From an uncultured Spirochaetales bacterium (lineage in GTDB: Bacteria; Spirochaetota; Spirochaetia; Sphaerochaetales; Sphaerochaetaceae), in the NCBI GenBank assembly GCA_949283235.1, contig CASDRY010000145.1:1-64000 (forward strand): a DNA stretch of 64,000 nt. The letters are read 5' to 3'. This document shows, piece after piece, positions 34,025-42,629 of the stretch. The position numbers and the translations under genes are program-made. A model generated the notes under the pieces. That model made no database searches and was not told the DNA's origin. It worked only from the letters and a program-made list of their open reading frames with translations. Position 1 is the stretch's first letter. Each line of letters begins with the position of its first letter.

Positions 34025-36232
34025 TCAGAGTTTTTCAAGAACCGCATAAGCTTCTATGAACTTGGCAGTTCTTTTTCCGAACTCGATAGTCAGCACCCTG
34101 TTTCCGTTATTCTTCACCTCGATATTGCTTACAACGCCCTCTCCGTAATCAGGGCTTTTGACTCTGTCCCCCACTTTATAGGAACCTTCGGAATTGAGAA
34201 CTTTCCTCCCGCTCTCCTGCTTCTTCCCGACAATATTTATCGAGGAAGCCCAGGAAGGAGTATTCTCATAATGCATTTCATAGCGAGGTTTAGGAGTAAC
34301 CTTGTATCCGGAATACCCCGCGGAGTACTGCATCGGATTTCTGATATACATCACATCCCCCGCAAGAAGATTCTCTGGAATCTCTGAAAGAAATCGTGTA
34401 GCCCTATGATATTCAGTCCTGCCCCACATGCTTCTGCTTGTCGCAAATGAAAGATAGAGACTCTTACGTGCTCGAGTCATTGCTACATAGAGAATTCTCC
34501 TCTCCTCTTCAATCCCTCGCTCATCCTCTGCAAGACGCCCAGGGATTATCTCATCCTCCATACCGACAACAAATACCCTATCAAACTCAAGGCCCTTGGT
34601 ATTATGCATCGTCATGAGGGTAACTCCCTCCTCATCCCTCGGATCATGATTTCCAAGTGTTGTCGTATCCAGGGTGAGCTTCTCAAGGAAAGCTGAAAGC
34701 GCCTCACGACCGCAGCCAGTCTCACTGAGAACCGTTATAAGCTGACCGAGGTTTTCCATACGTGTCTTTCTTATTGTCCTATCGCTTTCTTTATTGTAAT
34801 GATCGAAAATCTGGAACTCCTCCAGCGCTTTATTCATCAGATCTCCGAGATTCTCATCATCATCCAGCCTCTTCTCAGCATTCTTCCATGCTGAGAGGAA
34901 AACCTGCGCGTTTGTCTTCACAGCTCCGCTGGATTCCCCGATGAAAGCTTCCAATGCTTTGAAATAATCATTATCTATAGCACTTATTCTCTCAACTTTT
35001 GCATCTCCGAGTCCCCTTGATGGCTTATTGATAATCCTTCTGAAACTGACTGTATCATTATGATTCATCAGGAGACGAAGTATTGAGAGCGCATCCTTTA
35101 CTTCCTCTCGCTCATAGAATCTGAGAGCTCCAACAACTTTGTATGGAATTCTCATATCGGTGAAAACCTGCTCAAAGCTCTGGGACTGGGCATTTGTCCT
35201 ATATAGAACTGCAGTGTTATCATAATCGGAAAGATTCTTTATAAGGGAAGCAACCCTCTCTGCTTCCGCTTTTCCAGAGACACTTGCCATTACCGAAGGC
35301 TTAGCACCCTGCAGATCCTCTGCGCTTATCAGATCCTTCTTGTGTCTCTCCTTATTATGGGAGATAAGAGATGCCGATGCTGACAGTATCTGTGAAGTGG
35401 AACGATAGTTCTTCTCAAGCTTTATCTCTCTTACATTCGTGAACGAAGATGTGAATGTAAGGATATTCCTGATATCAGCACCACGGAATGAGTAGATTGA
35501 CTGATCATCATCTCCTACGACAACAAGCTGCGTGGAAGGACCTATGAGCGCTTTCAGGAATTCAAACTGCATTTTGTTTGAATCCTGATACTCATCAACG
35601 AGAATCATCCTGAAACGATTACGTACAGCATCTCCCGCTTCCGGGTGTTCAAGAAGAAGTTCAGTTGGTTTTGATATCAAATCAGCAAAATCCGCATTAC
35701 CAGAAAGAGAGAGCGCATCCTCATACTTTCTGAAAAGCGTTGAGAAATCATAATCAGGAAGAAGCTTATCAAGACCGGGAGAATCTGGAGTGAGGCCCTT
35801 GTCTTTCGCTTTGGAAATCGCCTTCACGACTTCTCTCAAAGACTTCTTATCAAGGGCAGAGACTGTAGATAGAAGCGAAAGCGAATCCGTATCATCATAG
35901 ATACAGAATTCAGGAGAAAGCCCTACAAGAGTTCCATACCTACGCAGGAGATACGCTCCGAAGGAGTGGAATGTACGCATTTCAAGTCCCGATAGATCGG
36001 TATCGGAGAGCATGGTCTCCACCCTGCCCTTCATCTCTGCCGCAGCTTTATTGGTGAATGTCACGGCAAGTATCTGATAAGGCTTATAGATTCCATTCTC
36101 AATAGCATAGGCAATCTTCGAAGTGATGGTCCTGGTCTTACCAGACCCCGCACAAGCCAGAATCAGGAGGTTATGCTCGAAATCAAGAACAGCCTCGCGC
36201 TGCTCATTATTCAGCTTAGCTAAATCAGTCAA
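34025..36232 (-). CDS. uvrD: UvrD/PcrA-family DNA helicase
   Basis: This SF1A 3'-5' helicase has 735 aa. LNNEQREAV (Q motif), ACAGSGKT (Walker A, about 26-33), VDEYQDSN (motif II), GDDDQSIYSFRGAD (motif III), and VTLMTMHNTKGLEFDRVFV (motif V) are all present. A Tudor-like C-terminal domain (KVGDRVKSPDYGEGVV) is typical of PcrA. The start chosen is TTG at 36232 with AAGGAG 8 nt upstream. It lies inside the end of rimO (8-nt overlap) and gives the usual N-terminus. It acts in repair and in clearing recombinases. Confidence 0.93.
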   Translation of the reverse strand: MTDLAKLNNEQREAVLDFEHNLLILACAGSGKTRTITSKIAYAIENGIYKPYQILAVTFTNKAAAEMKGRVETMLSDTDLSGLEMRTFHSFGAYLLRRYGTLVGLSPEFCIYDDTDSLSLLSTVSALDKKSLREVVKAISKAKDKGLTPDSPGLDKLLPDYDFSTLFRKYEDALSLSGNADFADLISKPTELLLEHPEAGDAVRNRFRMILVDEYQDSNKMQFEFLKALIGPSTQLVVVGDDDQSIYSFRGADIRNILTFTSSFTNVREIKLEKNYRSTSQILSASASLISHNKERHKKDLISAEDLQGAKPSVMASVSGKAEAERVASLIKNLSDYDNTAVLYRTNAQSQSFEQVFTDMRIPYKVVGALRFYEREEVKDALSILRLLMNHNDTVSFRRIINKPSRGLGDAKVERISAIDNDYFKALEAFIGESSGAVKTNAQVFLSAWKNAEKRLDDDENLGDLMNKALEEFQIFDHYNKESDRTIRKTRMENLGQLITVLSETGCGREALSAFLEKLTLDTTTLGNHDPRDEEGVTLMTMHNTKGLEFDRVFVVGMEDEIIPGRLAEDERGIEEERRILYVAMTRARKSLYLSFATSRSMWGRTEYHRATRFLSEIPENLLAGDVMYIRNPMQYSAGYSGYKVTPKPRYEMHYENTPSWASSINIVGKKQESGRKVLNSEGSYKVGDRVKSPDYGEGVVSNIEVKNNGNRVLTIEFGKRTAKFIEAYAVLEKL

Positions 36233-37535
36233 TAAGAACTCCTTCGAGATCGACACCCCTCGTTCTTGTAATTCCAGCTCTGACTCTGTCACCAGGCTTC
36301 ATGCCACGGCCCATCACAACTGTAAGGCCATCAACATCCGGGGCCTCTGCGTAAATTCTTCCTATAGCAAGATCCTCCCCTTCAACCTTCTCCTCTATGA
36401 GAACAGTGTATTCATGACCGACAAAACGCTGAAGCTGTTCCTGAGTTATTCTCTCCTGCACTTCCTCCAGCTCCTTCTGCCATTTCCTTGCTTTATTCTG
36501 AGCCTTCTGGTGCTCCTCTTCTGAACGCATATCATAGGCGAGAGTATCCTCTTCACGTGAATAGAGGAACGATCCCATCCAATCAAAGCGAGCGGCTTTT
36601 GTGAAAGAGAGAAGAGTATCGAATGCTTTCCTATCCTCTCCAGGGAATCCAAGCATAAGGGTTGTTCTTATAACAGCATCAGGAAGCGCTGTCCTGATTC
36701 TATCAAGAAGCGATAGATAGATTTCAGGAGAACCTGTTCGTTTCATAGCGCGAAGCACAACAGGATCCGCATGCTGGAATGGGATATCAAAATAAGGAAG
36801 GATCTTCTTTCTCTCCTTGCAGAGTTCAATAAGGCCTTCAGGGAATGTATCAGGATGTATATAGAGCATTCTCAGGACAAAGTCCCCATCAAGGGATGAA
36901 AGCTTATCCATAAGCTCAACAAATCTGGAAGAGCCACCATCATCTGTGCCATACGCACCTAGATCCTGAGCAACGATATTTATCTCATAGATACCTTCGC
37001 TTATCAGTCTCTTAGCCTCCGCGATAACCTTATCCATCGGTCTGGATCTCAGACTTCCCCTGATTACAGGAATGGCACAGTATGAACATCTATGATTGCA
37101 GCCTTCGCTTATCTTAAGGTAGGCAGAACCAGGATAATTAAGGAGGATTTTTCTATCATCACGCTCTCTATCTGGATCAGGATACTCAGGGATCAGAAGC
37201 TTCTCCTTACCTGAAAGAATCTCAGGAAAGAGAGCAAGATCCCTGTTTCCGAAAATAGCATCAGCCTCTTCCAGCTCCATTTCACGCCCATATCTTTCAG
37301 CAAGGCAACCTGCCATGATTATCCTTGCCTTAGGATTCTGCTCATGAAGCGCGAAGAATGTGTCTATAGACTCTTTCTTGGCACTTTCAATGAAGCCACA
37401 GGTATTAACAACAATAACATCGGCATCATCGACATTCTCTGTGATCTCATAACCGCTTTCAATTGCATATGAAAGAAGTATCTCCGAATCCACCTGATTC
37501 TTGGCACAGCCAAGGCTTTCTATATATATCCGCAT
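36225..37535 (-). CDS. rimO: Ribosomal protein S12 methylthiotransferase
   Basis: This radical-SAM enzyme adds a methylthio group to an Asp of ribosomal protein S12 (436 aa). The N-terminal UPF0004 domain has Cys10, Cys46 and Cys77. The radical-SAM triad is Cys146, Cys150, Cys153 in EGCNHRCSYC. The C-terminal TRAM domain ends in GDRVRAGITRTRGVDLEG. VIRGSLRSRP distinguishes RimO from MiaB. An ATG four codons upstream is also possible; neither start has a good ribosome site. The gene is coupled to uvrD. Confidence 0.94.
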   Translation of the reverse strand: MRIYIESLGCAKNQVDSEILLSYAIESGYEITENVDDADVIVVNTCGFIESAKKESIDTFFALHEQNPKARIIMAGCLAERYGREMELEEADAIFGNRDLALFPEILSGKEKLLIPEYPDPDRERDDRKILLNYPGSAYLKISEGCNHRCSYCAIPVIRGSLRSRPMDKVIAEAKRLISEGIYEINIVAQDLGAYGTDDGGSSRFVELMDKLSSLDGDFVLRMLYIHPDTFPEGLIELCKERKKILPYFDIPFQHADPVVLRAMKRTGSPEIYLSLLDRIRTALPDAVIRTTLMLGFPGEDRKAFDTLLSFTKAARFDWMGSFLYSREEDTLAYDMRSEEEHQKAQNKARKWQKELEEVQERITQEQLQRFVGHEYTVLIEEKVEGEDLAIGRIYAEAPDVDGLTVVMGRGMKPGDRVRAGITRTRGVDLEGVLID

Positions 37536-37555
37536 CTCAAGCGGCATCGTATTCG

Positions 37556-37569
37556 ATAGCTTAAGCTAT
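37556..37569. repeat. 14-bp perfect palindrome between rimO and the ABC genes
   Basis: ATAGCTTAAGCTAT is its own reverse complement. It lies directly upstream of the divergent ABC promoter and is followed by GCAAG-N5-CTTGC at 37571-37585. It could be an operator. Confidence 0.45.
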
Positions 37570-37581
37570 TGCAAGATTCGC

Positions 37582-37610
37582 TTGCACCATGGAGGAAGGG
37601 AAGATACAAT
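37582..37610 (+). promoter_or_regulatory. Promoter giving a probable leaderless ABC-ATPase mRNA
   Basis: TTGCAC and TACAAT are 17 bp apart, and the TACAAT ends 7 nt before the ATG at 37618. Transcription should begin at the start codon. A GGAGG lies 24 nt upstream of the ATG, too far to act as a ribosome site. Confidence 0.65.
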
Positions 37611-37617
37611 CCCGCAC

Positions 37618-38559
37618 ATGAGCAAGCTGTGCATAGAGAATCTCACCGTGACATTCGAAACTGATAGCGGAAGCGTAAATGCGGTGGATGATGTCTCCTT
37701 CTCCTTACAGAAGGGAGAGATTCTCGGCATTGCGGGGGAATCAGGAAGCGGGAAGTCAACGATAGCATCATCAATTCTAGGCTTAGTGCATCCAGTATCT
37801 GGAAGGATCCTTTTTGATAACAGAAATCTCCTTTCTCTCAGCGAGAAAGAGATGGATGAGATAAGAGGGTGTCATATTTCCCTGATTGGTCAGGATCCGT
37901 CCTCATCTCTCAACCCTTTCAGAAGGATAGCTCCCCAGATAACAGATGTGCTTCGCGCGCACAGGAAGATGAAGAAAAGCGAAGCTGAAGAGAAAGCGAT
38001 TGAAATGCTATCAAGAGCAGGAATGCAAGTTCCGGAAAAGGTCATGAAAGCCTATCCTCATCAGCTTTCGGGAGGAATGAAGCAGCGTGTCATGATTGCA
38101 ATGGCACTTTCACAAGGAGCTGAGATACTTATAGCAGACGAACCAACATCATCACTGGATGTAACGATTCAGGCCCAGATAATTACCCTCCTCAAAAAAC
38201 TCAACAAAGAATTGGGGACATCGATTCTCTTCATCTCTCATAATCTTGAAGTGCTGGAAACGCTTGCTGATAGGATAATAATCATGTATTCAGGGCGTAT
38301 TGCGGAAATAGCAAATACAGAAGCTTTATTCTCAACGCCTCTTCATCCATATACAGAAGCACTGCTAGCCGCATCTCCAAAACCATTCAAGGTACCAAAA
38401 CCTATCTCAGGGATTATGGAAAGGAACAAAGGGGATGCAAAAGGATGCTTATTCTCTGCAAGATGCCCAAGAAAAACTGAAAAATGCATCTTGAAAAAGC
38501 CCCCTCTTGCAAAACTCGGAGAGAGATATCTCGCATGCTGGGAGGCTAAAGATGAATGA
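37618..38559 (+). CDS. Oligopeptide-type ABC transporter ATPase (DppD/OppD-like)
   Basis: This is a 313-aa ATP-binding subunit. Walker A is GESGSGKST (40-48), the signature is LSGGMKQRV (150-158), Walker B is LIADEP (171-176), and the C-terminal oligopeptide-transporter extension contains GCLFSARCPRKTEKC. A frame extension into the rimO strand was rejected because MSKLCIENLTVTF is the normal family start. The next gene encodes the partner ATPase with an 8-nt overlap. No permease or binding-protein genes lie nearby. Confidence 0.93.
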   Translation: MSKLCIENLTVTFETDSGSVNAVDDVSFSLQKGEILGIAGESGSGKSTIASSILGLVHPVSGRILFDNRNLLSLSEKEMDEIRGCHISLIGQDPSSSLNPFRRIAPQITDVLRAHRKMKKSEAEEKAIEMLSRAGMQVPEKVMKAYPHQLSGGMKQRVMIAMALSQGAEILIADEPTSSLDVTIQAQIITLLKKLNKELGTSILFISHNLEVLETLADRIIIMYSGRIAEIANTEALFSTPLHPYTEALLAASPKPFKVPKPISGIMERNKGDAKGCLFSARCPRKTEKCILKKPPLAKLGERYLACWEAKDE

Positions 38560-39502
38560 AAACCTCCTCAGTGTCAGAAATCTCTCAAAATCCTTTGATA
38601 ACGGAGTAAAAGCTCTCGATAACATCTCTTTCGATCTGGAAAGAGGAGAGATACTAGGAATCGTGGGAGAGTCTGGATGCGGCAAATCCACACTGCTGAG
38701 AATCATCTCTCATCTGATCTCGCCTTCATCAGGCTCTGTTCTTTTCAACGGAAAGGAAATGACAAATTGCAAGGGAAAGGAGCTTTTCGCGATGCGAAGG
38801 AATATCCAGATAGTGTTTCAGGACTCCTCTGCAGCGCTCGATACAAAGATGAGAATCGGAGATGCGATAGCTGAACCTCTTGTCATTTACTCCCGCAGAT
38901 CTCTTCTCGATAAAAAGCTTTCAAAGTCTGAAATAAAGCAGAGAACCCTTTCTTTGATGAATGATGTAAGCCTCTCGGAAAGCCTTTATGACAGATATCC
39001 TTCAGAGCTCTCCGGAGGGGAGAAGCAAAGGGTTGGAATTGCAAGGGCAATGGCATTATCCCCTTCTCTCATACTCCTTGATGAGCCTGTATCGGCACTG
39101 GATGTTTCCGTTGAAGCCCAGATCCTTTCACTGATTGATTCAATCAGGAGGGAAAGAGGAACTTCATTCATAATGGTCTCTCATGATCTTTCCGCGATAA
39201 GATCCATCTCTGATAGAATCCTCGTTATGTATCTTGGCAGGATTGTCGAGGAAGGCAGCAATGAAGATGTATCCCTTCGCCCTATTCATCCATATACAGA
39301 AGCGCTTCTCTCAGCCCTTCCATCATCCGGAAAAGAGCTTCTTCTGAAACAGGAAGAGGCAGAGAATATAAGCAAAGGCTGTCCATTCTTTCCAAGATGC
39401 GGTAAAAGAGAGAAGGAATGCAGCTGTATATTCCCTCCCTTGGTAACAGAAGAAAGAGGACACAAAGCATACTGCTTCCATCAAAGGGAGAGCTTTTCCT
39501 GA
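38552..39502 (+). CDS. Oligopeptide-type ABC transporter ATPase (DppF/OppF-like)
   Basis: This is the second ATPase (316 aa). Walker A is GESGCGKST (39-47), the signature LSGGEKQRV, Walker B LILLDEPVSALD, and the C-terminal extension GCPFFPRCGKREKEC. The ATG at 38552 has GGAGG 6 nt upstream. It would dimerise with the preceding ATPase to power a peptide or nickel-type importer encoded elsewhere. The end is 1 nt before the SprT-like gene. Confidence 0.93.
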   Translation: MNENLLSVRNLSKSFDNGVKALDNISFDLERGEILGIVGESGCGKSTLLRIISHLISPSSGSVLFNGKEMTNCKGKELFAMRRNIQIVFQDSSAALDTKMRIGDAIAEPLVIYSRRSLLDKKLSKSEIKQRTLSLMNDVSLSESLYDRYPSELSGGEKQRVGIARAMALSPSLILLDEPVSALDVSVEAQILSLIDSIRRERGTSFIMVSHDLSAIRSISDRILVMYLGRIVEEGSNEDVSLRPIHPYTEALLSALPSSGKELLLKQEEAENISKGCPFFPRCGKREKECSCIFPPLVTEERGHKAYCFHQRESFS

Positions 39503-39503
39503 T

Positions 39504-40532
39504 ATGGAAAGAACAATAACAGTCAGAAGCCTCAGATTAGATAAAGCTGAAGAGAAGCTCAGAATACTGGGGAGGGCTAAGGAAAGTGAGCTTATAAGAG
39601 GGGGAATTATATCTTCTCAGTTATTCTCCGATGTCTGCATCGCACCTTCCCTTGAAGAAAACAAACTAGGTTATTTCTCCCCTTCAGATCGTCTTATTGT
39701 CATTTCCGAAGATGTGATAAACGACTCTTCTGAAGAAACTATAAGGAATATCTTCCTACATGAACTTGCCCATGCTTTGGACTATAAACTAAGCGGAAGG
39801 ATTACAGGTCATTCGGCCTCTTTCCGTCAGTGCTGCTCCATCGTTGGAGTTGAAGCTGGTTTTGAAAAGAGCAAGGTCAGGAAAGGTCTCATCAGCAGCA
39901 ACGAGAAGAAAGACAGGATAAAGAAGCTTCTTGCCCTATCCTCTTCTCCTTTTGCGAATGAAGCTGCTGAAGCAATAAAGAAAGCTAAGACATTGATGGC
40001 AAGGGATGGAATAGAACTCGAGAATGACAGCGAGGAGAAAATCTACATGGTGCCTCTTCATGAAGGCAAGAGATTCCCATTCTCAATAAGAGCCCTTCTT
40101 TCATATATCTCCAACACAACAGGCGTTTACATCGTAATTTCACAGAATGGAGATAACAAGAGAGCTATCGCTTATGGCAATCTTGAGGAGACAGAGGCTT
40201 CAATCTATCTATACGACTATATAATCTCAGCATCTGACAGAGAAATCAGAAAACTCAGGAATAACGGAGAGAAGATTTCAAAGGACAGTTTTCTGAGAGG
40301 TGCACTCCGAAAGCTCTCTGAAAAGACTGTAGATGCCTGTGCAGACAATGCTCTTGTTCTGGTGCGTGATGAGAACAGAAAGCTCACGAAGAAGATTGTC
40401 TTCAGCGATACTAAGCTCAGGACCTCTACGGTAAGATCACATGGAGGAGATTCTGCAAGCTTCACAAAAGGAATGGGATTCGGTTCAAAATTGAGAGTTC
40501 CTTCCTCGATAGGACGGAAGGAGCTGGAATGA
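39504..40532 (+). CDS. SprT-like zinc metalloprotease fused to DUF2786
   Basis: This 342-aa protein joins two domains. Residues about 1-125 hold a SprT-like zincin with HELAH (86-90) and a downstream His103 as the probable third ligand. Residues about 135-180 form DUF2786 (DRIKKLLALSSSPFANEAAEAIKKAKTLMARDGIE, split for length), followed by a mixed domain usually found with it. SprT/Spartan proteases cut DNA-protein crosslinks in eukaryotes; the bacterial form is little studied. It is transcribed with the two ABC ATPases (1-nt gap), a pairing without obvious logic. Confidence 0.82.
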   Translation: MERTITVRSLRLDKAEEKLRILGRAKESELIRGGIISSQLFSDVCIAPSLEENKLGYFSPSDRLIVISEDVINDSSEETIRNIFLHELAHALDYKLSGRITGHSASFRQCCSIVGVEAGFEKSKVRKGLISSNEKKDRIKKLLALSSSPFANEAAEAIKKAKTLMARDGIELENDSEEKIYMVPLHEGKRFPFSIRALLSYISNTTGVYIVISQNGDNKRAIAYGNLEETEASIYLYDYIISASDREIRKLRNNGEKISKDSFLRGALRKLSEKTVDACADNALVLVRDENRKLTKKIVFSDTKLRTSTVRSHGGDSASFTKGMGFGSKLRVPSSIGRKELE

Positions 40533-40637
40533 AAACAGAACCTGCATATTCAATCCATATAATCAAATTACCTATTCCAGCCTTCAGAAGAAAACGTACT
40601 GTTTAAGATACCCCAGCCTAATCTGTAATATTTCCGA

Positions 40638-40665
40638 TTGTCCTTTATGTATTTAAGTATATACT
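40638..40665 (+). promoter_or_regulatory. Promoter of the antitoxin-toxin pair
   Basis: TTGTCC and TATACT are 16 bp apart. AAAGGAG follows before the antitoxin ATG. The TAAGTATATACTGTA region is partly palindromic and could be the autoregulatory operator. Confidence 0.5.
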
Positions 40666-40686
40666 GTAGATACAAAGGAGAAAGAT

Positions 40687-40950
40687 ATGCATGGCACACA
40701 GATAGCCCAATGGGGAAATTCCGCAGCAGTCAGGATTCCAGAGAAAATACTCAAAGAGACAGGGATCTCGAAAGGTGACAAAGTGGAGATAACTTCTGTA
40801 GCCGGGTCAATAATCATAAGAAAGAAAGCGGAGGAAAAGAAATCGCTCAAAGCAGCGGGGATGCTTTCGGAGTATTCAAATCCAGAACTCAGAAAACTTG
40901 AAAAAAATGCCTGGAAGAAGGCAGCTGTGAGGAAATATGGATCTCATTGA
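40687..40950 (+). CDS. AbrB/MazE-type antitoxin
   Basis: This 87-aa protein has the swapped-hairpin AbrB DNA-binding domain: IAQWGNSAAVRIPEKILKETGISKGDKVEI. The charged C-terminal tail (about 50-87) would wrap the toxin. The stop overlaps the PIN-domain toxin start by 14 nt, as expected for a coupled antitoxin-toxin pair. Confidence 0.88.
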   Translation: MHGTQIAQWGNSAAVRIPEKILKETGISKGDKVEITSVAGSIIIRKKAEEKKSLKAAGMLSEYSNPELRKLEKNAWKKAAVRKYGSH

Positions 40951-41314
40951 TACAAATTACATTCTTCGCTTCATTCTAGGACCATCTGAACCTTCATTTG
41001 AAAAAGCAAAGGAAGCTATCGAAAACGGATGCAGGACCCTGCCTGAAAGCATCTCAGAGACTGTCTTCGTCCTTGAAGGTGTATACAAGGTTTCAAGAGA
41101 GAAGATTGCAGGAACCTTGACCGCATTACTCGATGATATCGAGATTGAAAGAAAAGAAGTAATTGCAGAAGCCCTACACTTTTATGGTTACGGAACTCCA
41201 AAACTGGATTATGTGGATTGCCTGTATCTCACCATTGCAAAACTCACAGGAGAAAATGTACTGACATTGGACAAAAAGCTGGCAAGGCAACTGAAAAAGC
41301 TCAATGAAGAATAG
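40937..41314 (+). CDS. PIN-domain ribonuclease toxin (VapC-like)
   Basis: This 125-aa PIN nuclease has the acidic residues expected for metal-dependent RNA cleavage: Asp5 in LIDTNYIL, the Glu in SETVFVLEG, Asp in LDYVDCLYL, and the late Asp in LTLDKK. It pairs with a MazE/AbrB-type rather than a VapB-type antitoxin name, a mix that is common. RNA target unknown. Confidence 0.88.
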   Translation: MDLIDTNYILRFILGPSEPSFEKAKEAIENGCRTLPESISETVFVLEGVYKVSREKIAGTLTALLDDIEIERKEVIAEALHFYGYGTPKLDYVDCLYLTIAKLTGENVLTLDKKLARQLKKLNEE

Positions 41315-41346
41315 TGCAAAGAGCTGGAATGATCTGTCCTTATTGG

Positions 41347-41352
41347 TATAAT
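41347..41352 (+). promoter_or_regulatory. -10 element giving a probable leaderless aroA mRNA
   Basis: TATAAT ends 8 nt before the ATG at 41361 and no Shine-Dalgarno is present. The -35 (CTGGAA at 17 bp) is weak. Confidence 0.55.
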
Positions 41353-41360
41353 TCACGCAT

Positions 41361-42629
41361 ATGATTTCCCTAGAACCTAGAAAGATGGAGGGAACGATTG
41401 AGATTCCCGCTTCAAAAAGTCAGACAATAAGAGCTTTCCTGATAGCAACAGCTGCAAAAGGAACGTCCATAATAAGGCATCCTCTGATTTCCTCCGATAC
41501 ACTCTCCTGCATCGAGGCTGTCAAAGCATTTGGTGCGAGAATTAAGTTTAATGATGATAAAACAATCGCATATGTGGAATCTGAGGGGTTGAATGCTGCT
41601 TCTCCTATCACAGTGGATGCTGGAAACAGCGGAACAACAACATATCTTCTGCTGCCAATGGCAGCAACACTCAGCACTCCTGTTACAATCACTGGGGATG
41701 AACAGCTCAGAAGGAGACCGACAGGCCCACTTCGCGATTCCATCAGAGAGCTTGGAGGAGAAGCTGAAGATGAGGAAGGAAAGCCCCCTATAACTGTAAA
41801 AGGCCCTCTAAAAGGAGGAAGGACATCGATAGAGTGCAGGACAAGCCAGTATCTTTCGGGACTGCTTCTCGCCTCCCCTCTTGCAAAAGGGAAAACAGTT
41901 ATAGACTGCCCTGTCCTATATGAAAAGCCTTATGTCTCGCTAACCCTTGGATGGCTTGATAAGCAGCACATCAGATACACCATCTCCGATGATTACATGC
42001 ACTCGGAAATCGAAGGGGGACAGAGTTATAAGCCTTTTGATGAGTACATCAATGGAGATTTCTCCTCAGCATCATTCTTTTTCGCAGCCGCTGCTGTTTC
42101 CGGAACTTCTGTTACAGTTGTCGGTCTGGATGAAAACGATCCGCAGGGAGACAAAGCCATCCTGGGGATACTTGAGAAGATGGGATGTGAAGTAAAATGG
42201 AAAGGCAATGCAGTCACAGTAACAGGACCAGATAAGCTGCAAGGTGGAGAATTCGACCTCAATGCCATTCCTGATACCCTCCCGATTCTTGCGATAACAG
42301 CAGCTGCAGCTTATGGGGATACCCATCTGACAAATGTTCCTCAGGCAAGGATAAAGGAAACTGATAGAATCAGATGCATGAGGGAGAATCTTGAACGCCT
42401 TGGAGTAAAAGTCGAGGAAGAGGAAGATGGCCTCTTGATTCATGGAAATGGGATAATCCACGGTGGCAAGGTAAAGGGCTATGGAGACCATAGGATAATA
42501 ATGGCGGCAGCCATAGCTTCAGGCAAAGCTGATGGTCCTATAGAAATAGATGATGAGAAGGCGGCAGCAGTGACCTTCCCGACATTCTTTGATCTTCTTG
42601 AAACAATAAGAAAGGAAAAACAGCTATGA
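41361..42629 (+). CDS. aroA: 3-phosphoshikimate 1-carboxyvinyltransferase (EPSP synthase)
   Basis: This shikimate-pathway enzyme joins shikimate-3-phosphate and PEP (422 aa). PASKSQTIRAFLIA holds the N-terminal substrate Lys and Ser. DAGNSGTTTYLLLP corresponds to the L-x-N-A-G-T region, with an unusual STTTY-like variation. RRPTGPLRDSIRELG and RIKETDRI complete the active site. It is the only aro gene here. The end overlaps ltaE by 4 nt and heads an amino-acid operon. Confidence 0.94.
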   Translation: MISLEPRKMEGTIEIPASKSQTIRAFLIATAAKGTSIIRHPLISSDTLSCIEAVKAFGARIKFNDDKTIAYVESEGLNAASPITVDAGNSGTTTYLLLPMAATLSTPVTITGDEQLRRRPTGPLRDSIRELGGEAEDEEGKPPITVKGPLKGGRTSIECRTSQYLSGLLLASPLAKGKTVIDCPVLYEKPYVSLTLGWLDKQHIRYTISDDYMHSEIEGGQSYKPFDEYINGDFSSASFFFAAAAVSGTSVTVVGLDENDPQGDKAILGILEKMGCEVKWKGNAVTVTGPDKLQGGEFDLNAIPDTLPILAITAAAAYGDTHLTNVPQARIKETDRIRCMRENLERLGVKVEEEEDGLLIHGNGIIHGGKVKGYGDHRIIMAAAIASGKADGPIEIDDEKAAAVTFPTFFDLLETIRKEKQL

